Source of the DNA: Coemansia sp. RSA 1804
Lineage: Eukaryota; Kickxellomycota; Kickxellomycetes; Kickxellales; Kickxellaceae
NCBI GenBank assembly: GCA_027578815.1
Contig: JANBTH010000698.1
Location: 1-12,529, forward strand
Direction of reading: 5' to 3'
Length of the DNA stretch: 12,529 bases
The notes beneath the pieces were generated by a model. The model did no database searches and was not told the origin of the DNA. It saw only the letters and a program-made list of their open reading frames with translations. Shown here one piece after another: positions 7,171 to 12,529 of this stretch; the first letter of the stretch is position 1; every line of letters starts with the position of its first letter. The translations under genes and the position numbers were made by a program.

Positions 7171-7534
7171 GTTTCTTCTTTTTTTCTTTTTCTCGTATAA
7201 TTATCTGTGCTGCTAGTCTGAGGAAACTCTCCTTTATGAAAAGTAGTTACCAAGGAATCCTGCAGCTTGCTTCCTAGGCTTTTGCTAGGCTTTTTTTCCA
7301 AAGCGGGGGAGATATTAGCGGATCAAGGGGGAACAGCGAAAGTAAATCACCAGCGGCGTAGCAATAAATAGAGGGGTTGCGTCAGCAAAAAAGAGAGAGA
7401 AAAAAGGCAAGGTGTGTAAAGCCATCCCATCCATTTCATACTGTATTTCACCTCCACTCTCTTCTACCTCTTTGTTACTCCGTTCCTTTTTCCCCCTCAC
7501 ATTTGCTTGCTTGAATTATTCGAATCAAAATAGG
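7171..7534. other. Intergenic MND1-PRE2
   Basis: 364 bp without a gene. It contains an 11-bp tandem repeat unit (CTAGGCTTTT at 7274-7283 and 7285-7294) and the 13-mer shared with the BMT5 promoter (7313-7325). A long pyrimidine-rich leader (about 7420-7500) precedes the PRE2 start. A GTGTGT near 7411 and AATAG at 7529-7533 would allow an intron in the 5' leader, but nothing confirms it. Confidence 0.55.
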
Positions 7535-8392
7535 ATGAATCGCGCACTCGAGCAGCTCACAAAGCAAGATGCTTCAGGACACTCTGTCCGCCACGGCCTG
7601 GATTCCGAAGGCGAGCAGGCCAGGATTTCAGGGCTGAATTTCGAGCTAGCGTCGGTGAACAATCCGGCGTCGTTCACGCAAAAGTACACGGATGTAAAGT
7701 CGGAGAAGGACGCATTGCTGAAGATTGCACACGGAACAACGACCCTTGCATTCAAGTTCAAGGGAGGGATCATAGTGGCGACTGATTCGCGAGCAACGGC
7801 GGGGAATGTGATTGCCTCGCAGACGGTGAAAAAAGTGATTGAGATTAACCCGTATCTGCTGGGCACGATGGCTGGAGGAGCGGCGGACTGCCAGTACTGG
7901 GAGCGCGTGCTCGGGATGCAGTGCAGACTGCATGAGCTGCGTCACAAGAAGCGGATCTCGGTTGCGGCGGCCTCCAAAATCCTGGTCAACCTGGTGCTGC
8001 AGTACAATGGCATGGGCCTCTCGATGGGGACGATGATTGCTGGTTGGGACGAAAAGGGTCCCGGGCTCTTCTACGTCGATTCGGAGGGCCAGCGCCTGGA
8101 GAATGCGCTGTTCTCGGTTGGGTCGGGGTCGACGTTTGCCTACGGTGTGCTTGATACCGGCTACCGCTATGACTTGGAGCCCGAGGAGGCGATAGATCTT
8201 GGGCGCCGCGCTATTTTCCACGCCACGCACCGCGATGCCTTCTCTGGCGGCGTGGTGCGCTTGTACTGGGTCAAGGAGGACGGCTGGGTTGCGCTGCCCC
8301 TGGAGGACGTCTCGGAGCTGTACTACCAGTATCATCCAGAGGTCAAGACCACAACTGCCACAGAGTCTCCGCTCACCTTCGCTCAGGCCTAA
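7535..8392 (+). CDS. PRE2: 20S proteasome subunit beta5 (chymotrypsin-like)
   Basis: 285 residues from the first ATG at 7535; yeast Pre2 has 287. It is made as a precursor. The propeptide (1-67) ends in AHG, and autocatalytic cleavage before TTTLAFKF would expose Thr68 as the N-terminal nucleophile (Thr1 of the mature chain). Asp17 (in VATDSRATAG) and Lys33 (in SQTVKKVIEIN) of the mature numbering are present, as are Met45 in LLGTMAGGAADCQ, which shapes the S1 pocket, and the downstream GSGS (196-199) and HRDAFSGG (232-239) blocks that hold the remaining active-site Ser and Asp. All catalytic residues are intact, so the subunit should supply the chymotrypsin-like site of the core particle. 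No intron in the coding part. I saw no yeast-type PACE element (GGTGGCAAA) upstream. Confidence 0.97.
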   Translation: MNRALEQLTKQDASGHSVRHGLDSEGEQARISGLNFELASVNNPASFTQKYTDVKSEKDALLKIAHGTTTLAFKFKGGIIVATDSRATAGNVIASQTVKKVIEINPYLLGTMAGGAADCQYWERVLGMQCRLHELRHKKRISVAAASKILVNLVLQYNGMGLSMGTMIAGWDEKGPGLFYVDSEGQRLENALFSVGSGSTFAYGVLDTGYRYDLEPEEAIDLGRRAIFHATHRDAFSGGVVRLYWVKEDGWVALPLEDVSELYYQYHPEVKTTTATESPLTFAQA

Positions 8393-8444
8393 GTCCTATT
8401 TCTCTCTTTCTTCCATAACCTTCAATTATCTACTTCTACTTCTC

Positions 8445-8460
8445 TATATATTCAAATAAA
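8445..8460 (+). terminator. Polyadenylation region of PRE2
   Basis: TATATA (8445-8450) followed by AATAAA (8455-8460), 53-68 nt after the PRE2 stop, fits a fungal 3'-end signal in the 99-bp spacer before the convergent carrier gene. Confidence 0.5.
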
Positions 8461-8491
8461 CAAGGGCCAGGAAAAGGGTCTGCCTATCGCA

Positions 8492-9538
8492 TCAGGTCTT
8501 GCGCAGCCCCACCGACATTCTGCACAGATACTCGTATGTCATGAACATTGCGGCGTTTGCTGGGAATGCGCGGACAAGCGTTATTCCCAGACCACGGTAG
8601 AATGCGCGGATGCCGCCGCGGGCGTGAACATCGCGGATTGTGGCCAGAATGCTGGGCCGCCCGCTATGTGTGGCCGATTGGCGCACATCGGCGGTCTGGA
8701 TAAACGACTTTACCACATCGATCGGATACGACGTGATATTGTAGGCAACACCGGCGCATCCGCCAGCAAGGACGATGCTTCCGGCACCAAGATCGCTCTT
8801 GGACATCTTTGGCGCGCCAACAACATCCTTTGTCTGGGTCCGTTTGTCTAGCAGAAGCAGCTGGCGACACACGAGCTCGTATGTGCCGAACCAGAAGCCA
8901 ACGCCGAGACTCTCGCGCGCAAGCGTTGGGGTTATCCCTTTGTATATCCCTGCTACGCCCTGTGTGCGCACCAAGTGGCTGACAACAGAGAGCGGGCCGG
9001 TGAATCGCACCTTGTTTGCAGCCTTTGCACCCTCTGCAGCCGACGATGGAGAGGAGCCATAACCCTGGACGTTTTCAACTTGCAGCTTGCACTTGACCAG
9101 CTCTACTGGCGAAATGACAAACGCACACAGTGCGCCCGAAAGCCCGCCACTAACAAACAGCTGTGGAAGCGAGAGCTCCGCTTCCGCTGATGTCCCAGTG
9201 GCCGATCTAATTACGTTCTGCAGACGGTTGTACGCATAGAACGCAATGGCGTTCTCGGCCATTGCTCCAACCAACGGCGATGTCAGACCACGGTAGAATC
9301 CGCGGAAACCCTCGTTCCTCCATGTCTGTGCCAGACAGTCGAATGTGCCTGAGAACACCTTGGTCTCCGATGTCTGCAGTCGAACCTTGACTGTGTCGAA
9401 TGGATATTCTACGAATTTGCCCATCATTCCAGATAACGATCCGTAGACCAGATCCTCGACTCCCTTGACCCTGGGCTTGGCGGCCCCATGTGCCGTGTTC
9501 GCGCCTAGCTCGTTGATTCCTTGGATCTCGCCTTCCAT
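8492..9538 (-). CDS. Mitochondrial carrier (SLC25), ornithine-carrier-like
   Basis: 348 residues from the ATG at 9538. It has the three-repeat architecture of inner-membrane carriers: PFDTVK (46-51), PVELVK (144-149) and PIDVVK (272-277) are the PX[D/E]XX[K/R] motifs at the end of the odd-numbered helices, and each repeat carries a matrix motif of the GFRGFYRG / GVAGIYKG / GIRAFYRG type. The opening EDLVYGSLSGMMGKFVEYPFDTVKVRLQ and the Arg-Glu pair at 208-209 (ARESLGVGFWFGTYE) resemble the Ort1/Arg-13 ornithine carriers, where this pair is part of the substrate contact. The likely job is ornithine export from the matrix for arginine synthesis; a related basic-amino-acid or carnitine-type substrate cannot be excluded. 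A longer, Ala/Ser-rich loop (about 155-178) lies in the second repeat. No intron is needed. Confidence 0.88.
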   Translation of the reverse strand: MEGEIQGINELGANTAHGAAKPRVKGVEDLVYGSLSGMMGKFVEYPFDTVKVRLQTSETKVFSGTFDCLAQTWRNEGFRGFYRGLTSPLVGAMAENAIAFYAYNRLQNVIRSATGTSAEAELSLPQLFVSGGLSGALCAFVISPVELVKCKLQVENVQGYGSSPSSAAEGAKAANKVRFTGPLSVVSHLVRTQGVAGIYKGITPTLARESLGVGFWFGTYELVCRQLLLLDKRTQTKDVVGAPKMSKSDLGAGSIVLAGGCAGVAYNITSYPIDVVKSFIQTADVRQSATHSGRPSILATIRDVHARGGIRAFYRGLGITLVRAFPANAAMFMTYEYLCRMSVGLRKT

Positions 9539-10755
9539 CTATGTATATATCTTGTATTGCAATATGAAAGAAGCGGACTGATCAATACAATAAAAAGGAT
9601 ATCGTGGAACAAGCAAGGACTATTATGCGTGGCTTGCAAAAAGTAAAAAAGAATAAAGAAATAAAAAGAGGTGTGGTGTGTAGAATATAGTGAATACTGA
9701 GCCCCGTTAGCAGAACAGACAGACAGAGAGACAAGCAAAATATGCTGAATAAAGAGAAAGATAGGGGGAAAGCGGATAAAGGGGAAAAACCCGCATATCC
9801 TTCATTTCATGAAATTATCAAGTCATTCCGTGATATCGATCATGTAGTTTATGGTGATGGAAAAAACAGCAGGTCAGGTGGGAAAGAAAAAAAGGGGAAC
9901 TGACGTTGAACATTAAATTTTGAAATAATTTCTTTATCAGCACGAATCACTTACTGGCAATAAAACATATAGGAATGGACACTATAAAAATACTAGAAGC
10001 TTCTGCTTTCTTAGCAACAAAATATGCATTTCACATTCCGTCAATTGCATACATAATAGCCGTTGCTGTTGTCAAGTAGGAAGGACCCTCAGGAAAGAGC
10101 GCACTGAGTATAGCAAAATAGCCCACCATCTTTCTCTCTTTCCCGCTTTCTCTCTCTCCCCACACGTGCGTTGCGCAGACGAGCATGGCAGACCAAGGGA
10201 TATTGCTTGTCTTGGCTTTCTTCAAAATCATACACAAACAAACATCTGAGGGTGGCAGAGAAAAAGAGGAGGATGAGGAATGTGAATATGTGGCAAACCC
10301 ACAGCCACCTTTTCCCACACCCAGACTGCAAACAATGCAAAAAAACCTAGAGCATCATGCTCAACAGATCCCGAAAGAGAGAAAGAGATAACAGCACCAC
10401 TGGTGGCATTACGTGAACTGTTTTCTATATTCAGAATAAAGTAGACATGGGAATGGAAAAAGTAATGCAAGCAGTGTTGGTGTAGAGCAGCTATGCTTAT
10501 TATTATAAATTTGTTCCCACCTAGCATAAGACCAAACGATAAAGAAACCACAATCCAATCATAGTAAATAACCAAGCCATCTGCGCATATATTTATATTT
10601 AACTCTCCGTCATCGAGGATAAACCACAGAGAAAGGGAGCAAGTAGTAGTTTGATTTCTCTTCTCCATCCCCTGGTTGTTTCTATCTTTTTTCTCCTCCA
10701 TTCTCTATTTATTACTTACATATACACCAACGCTTTGTTTTTATACTTTAAAGCA
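9539..10755. other. Long divergent intergenic region, no convincing gene
   Basis: 1.2 kb between the carrier and the first FSH1-like gene. The left part (9570-9790) is purine-rich on the plus strand, the mirror of a pyrimidine-rich leader for the minus-strand carrier. Other items are a perfect AGAAGCTTCT palindrome containing GAAnnTTC (about 9995-10004) just after TATAAAAATA, an E-box CACGTG at 10163-10168, and a pyrimidine-rich tract (10128-10160) before an ATG at 10185 that has A at -3 and G at +4. That ATG opens a 68-codon frame (MADQGILLVLAFFKII..., stop at 10391) with no family resemblance I recognise. The right end (10655-10720) is the CT-rich leader of FSH1. Several overlapping frames exist on the minus strand, but none looks like a conserved protein. 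Confidence 0.5.
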
Positions 10756-11541
10756 ATGGCTAGCAAACCAAAGATTCTTTGCCTCCACGGCTTTGGCGAG
10801 AGCGGCGAGCTGCTCAGAATCAGATCAAGGAACTTCCACAGAGTGGTAGAGGACCACGCGGACCTCGTGTACCTTGACGGGCATCTTGACATAGCCAACC
10901 TGCACTTGACGGCGGCAGATCTGGACAGAAACAACAGCACACACGTGGACTTTAAGAACCTGGCGTGGTGGTGGTCGCGGAAGAGCAAGACCGTCGAGTA
11001 TCGCGGGCTCGAGGAGTCGCTGGAGCAAGTTGGGCGTGTGCTGAATGAGCAGGGCCCCTTTGACGGTATTCTTGGCTTTTCGCAGGGCGCGTGTCTGGCG
11101 ATAATCATTGCTGCACTGCTTGGCGGACGCGCGGGACATGGACCAGGATTTGGTATTGAGGTCACGCATCCGCCAATCAAGTTCTTGGTTCTTGCTGGTG
11201 CCTTCCTTCTTAGCGAGCCCGGCTACAAGTATCTCTATGCGGAGAAGATCAATGTCCCTAGCTTCCATATGTCTGGCGAGTACGATACGGTTATCACTCG
11301 CGACGAGGCCCGTGCTGCCAGCAGTATCTTCGAGTCGCCTGTCCTTTTCGACTTTGTTGGCGGCCACTTTATCCCGCAGACCCCGCAGTGCGCCAATGCA
11401 ATGGCTGCCTTTGTTGCTCCCTTTGTCCCTGGCGTCCTCGGTGACTCTGCTGATGACTCTGTTGCGGACGCTGCTGCTGACACCGATGCTGCCGATTCCG
11501 CCAGTCCCGAGCAGCAGATTCTGCAGGATGTTTCTGCCTAG
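10756..11541 (+). CDS. FSH1-family serine hydrolase (intronless copy)
   Basis: 261 residues from the first ATG (AAGCAATGGC). It is an alpha/beta-hydrolase of the FSH1/OVCA2 family. The N-terminal KILCLHGFGESGELLRIRS (6-24) is the family's first strand and oxyanion region. The nucleophile elbow GFSQG places Ser109, GEYDTVI supplies Asp177 and GGHFIP supplies His204, so the catalytic triad is complete. FLVLAGAFLL (143-152) is a core strand. The substrate is unknown; family members are esterases or thioesterases of general metabolism, and some sit in secondary-metabolite clusters, which is not the case here. After about residue 228 there is a low-complexity tail rich in Asp, Ala and Ser that lies outside the hydrolase fold. 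A second family member follows 329 bp downstream on the same strand. Confidence 0.93.
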   Translation: MASKPKILCLHGFGESGELLRIRSRNFHRVVEDHADLVYLDGHLDIANLHLTAADLDRNNSTHVDFKNLAWWWSRKSKTVEYRGLEESLEQVGRVLNEQGPFDGILGFSQGACLAIIIAALLGGRAGHGPGFGIEVTHPPIKFLVLAGAFLLSEPGYKYLYAEKINVPSFHMSGEYDTVITRDEARAASSIFESPVLFDFVGGHFIPQTPQCANAMAAFVAPFVPGVLGDSADDSVADAAADTDAADSASPEQQILQDVSA

Positions 11542-11870
11542 ATGTGTGTTCAATTACAAAACGCCCCCTTTTCTATCTCTATCTCTCTTTAGTTATCATT
11601 TGGGCTTTATTTGCCTGATGGATGGATCCTGTCGTGGCGCAATTAACATGTGCGGCGCCCTTTGCCGCCACACATAGAAGATAGCTGTTACTAATTCCAT
11701 CTCAAGAATAAGATAACGTTTTTTCTTTCTGGAATAGAAATAAAAGGGTGAAATGGGTCTTGTTCTCTTACTGTTGCTTCCACGGTATTCTAATATTCTA
11801 ATATATTCTTATACTATATTTCATTTCTCTCTTTCATTTCTTGTGGTATGTGGTTTTGACATCCAATAAA
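11542..11870. other. Intergenic between the two FSH1-like genes
   Basis: 329 bp with no gene. AATAAA at 11739-11744 may serve the upstream gene, although it is about 200 nt from its stop. The right end (11820-11845) is CT-rich, as in front of other genes. Confidence 0.5.
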
Positions 11871-12529
11871 ATGACTATTAGCATAGCGGATACCAGCAGT
11901 AATAGAAAGCTCCGAGTGCTATGCTTGCACGGATACGAGCAAGATGCAGATATTTTTAGAACAAAGCTCAAAAGGCATATACAGGCGCTGGAAGACACTG
12001 TAGAGTTTGGTATGTACTGAAGATATTAGAGTGGTGTGTATCTTTCATATACGAAGCAAAGTAATTAGCATCTCCTTTTCATTAATTAATTAATTTTTTC
12101 TGCTCAAGCTGCAATAGTGTTTGTGTCAGCACCAAACGTGCTCCGTCCATACGACATCAATGGCATGGACAGCATGGCACGCGCAGAGGCCGAACGAAAT
12201 GGCAAGACGCTTGGGAGAACGTACAGAGGATGGTATAGTCTGACAAATGCGGATCCCGAGATCACTGCAGGTGTTGATACAAGCATAGAGTATCTGGACA
12301 AGGTTATGGAGTCCCAGGGCCCCTTTGACGGCATCCTCGGGTTTTCACAAGGTAAGCCAACAGAGTGTTTTTAACCAGTGGTAGCGTCAAAACAAAAAGA
12401 CTAGTAGTATTGCATTCAACCTAATTCTTCGTGTCTTAACCAATGTTACCACCACTCTTAATTTTCTTACATGTGTAGGTGGGTTGATGGCGGTGGTTAT
12501 GTGCGCAGTACTGGAGCGCAGAAAAGCAG
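11871..12529 (+). CDS. FSH1-family serine hydrolase, 3' part cut by window edge
   Basis: Proposed exons are 11871..12009, 12118..12351 and 12479..>12529. They join in frame to give a second FSH1/OVCA2-type alpha/beta-hydrolase. Exon 1 encodes KLRVLCLHGYEQDADIFR (13-30). Exon 2 encodes FVSAPNVLRPYD near its start and the run SQGPFDGILGFSQ at its end. Exon 3 completes the nucleophile elbow GFSQG (Ser123) and continues GLMAVVMCAVLERRKA to the edge. Intron 1 (12010-12117) is GTATGT...TAG and intron 2 (12352-12478) is GTAAGC...TAG. Intron 2 splits the glycine codon right after GFSQ. The Asp and His of the triad lie beyond the window, so completeness cannot be judged. It probably shares ancestry with the neighbouring gene but differs in gene structure and in the N-terminal half. 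Confidence 0.9.
12010..12117 (+). other. Intron 1 of second FSH1-like gene
   Basis: 108 nt, donor GTATGT, acceptor ATAG, with an AT-rich TTAATTAATTAA stretch and a T-tract before the acceptor. Splicing joins ...TVEF to VFVSAP in frame; read through, the frame ends at a TGA nine bases into the intron. Confidence 0.85.
12352..12478 (+). other. Intron 2 of second FSH1-like gene
   Basis: 127 nt, donor GTAAGC, acceptor TGTAG, candidate branch site CTTAAC near 12435. Splicing restores the family motif GFSQGG across the junction. Confidence 0.88.

Noticed and set aside
7646..8335. 229-codon open frame antisense to PRE2
   Set aside because: It is a shadow of a highly conserved proteasome gene; its composition is rich in Arg and His and has no recognisable domain.
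9830..9905. Possible C/D-box snoRNA (GGTGATGG ... CTGA)
   Set aside because: The C box does not match the RUGAUGA consensus, and no terminal stem or guide match is visible.
9736..10027. A second LTR-like unit bounded by the direct repeat CAAAATATGC (9736-9745 and 10018-10027) with TG...ACA ends and TATAAAAATA
   Set aside because: Dozens of 10-mer repeats are expected by chance in a window this size, the repeat is AT-rich, and the TATA-like box lies only about 35 bp from the far end, a poor fit to an LTR in that orientation.
10825..11553. 242-codon open frame antisense to the intronless FSH1-like gene
   Set aside because: It lies almost wholly over the hydrolase coding sequence and shows no family features.
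1..12529. CRISPR array, bacterial operon, prophage or biosynthetic gene cluster
   Set aside because: The window has eukaryotic introns, mitochondrial import and proteasome genes, and no regularly spaced repeats. The genes do not belong to one pathway.

Overview
The window looks like nuclear DNA of a fungus. It has short, mostly intronless genes with pyrimidine-rich leaders. The three supported introns are 103-127 nt, start GTATGA, GTATGT or GTAAGC, and end in TAG. The proteins include a FunK1-type kinase remnant, two FSH1-type serine hydrolases and an ornithine-carrier-like SLC25 protein. An early-diverging lineage such as Kickxellomycotina (Coemansia-like) is my best guess from the mix of families; that is inference, not proof. 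All three stop codons end intact genes here, so the standard code applies.

Layout, left to right. (1) Positions 1-1810: a tRNA-Pro(UGG) on the minus strand, a probable solo LTR (307-537) with a 5-bp target duplication, and a minus-strand FunK1 kinase pseudogene broken by at least three in-frame stops, into whose 3' end the LTR appears to have inserted. This is the accessory, decaying part of the window. (2) Positions 2162-8392: a dense housekeeping block with a Rad60/Esc2/NIP45-like SUMO-like-domain protein (+), a 99-residue RRM-like protein of unknown role (+), the mitochondrial chaperone Tim10 (-), a Bmt5-like 25S rRNA uridine methyltransferase (+), the meiotic recombination factor Mnd1 (+, with a first coding exon that is only the start codon) and the proteasome beta5 subunit Pre2 (+). 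(3) Positions 8492-9538: a mitochondrial ornithine-type carrier (-). (4) A 1.2-kb intergenic stretch with no convincing gene. (5) Positions 10756-12529: two neighbouring FSH1-family hydrolases, the first intronless, the second with introns and cut by the window edge.

The genes do not form a pathway cluster. Neighbours serve genome stability and meiosis (Rad60-like, Mnd1), mitochondria (Tim10, carrier), ribosome modification (Bmt5) and proteolysis (Pre2), which is ordinary for a fungal chromosome arm. I found no evidence of a new multi-gene system. The points most worth a second look are the start-codon-only exon of MND1, the LTR and FunK1 decay next to the tRNA gene, the unidentified RRM-like protein, and the FSH1 pair with contrasting intron content.
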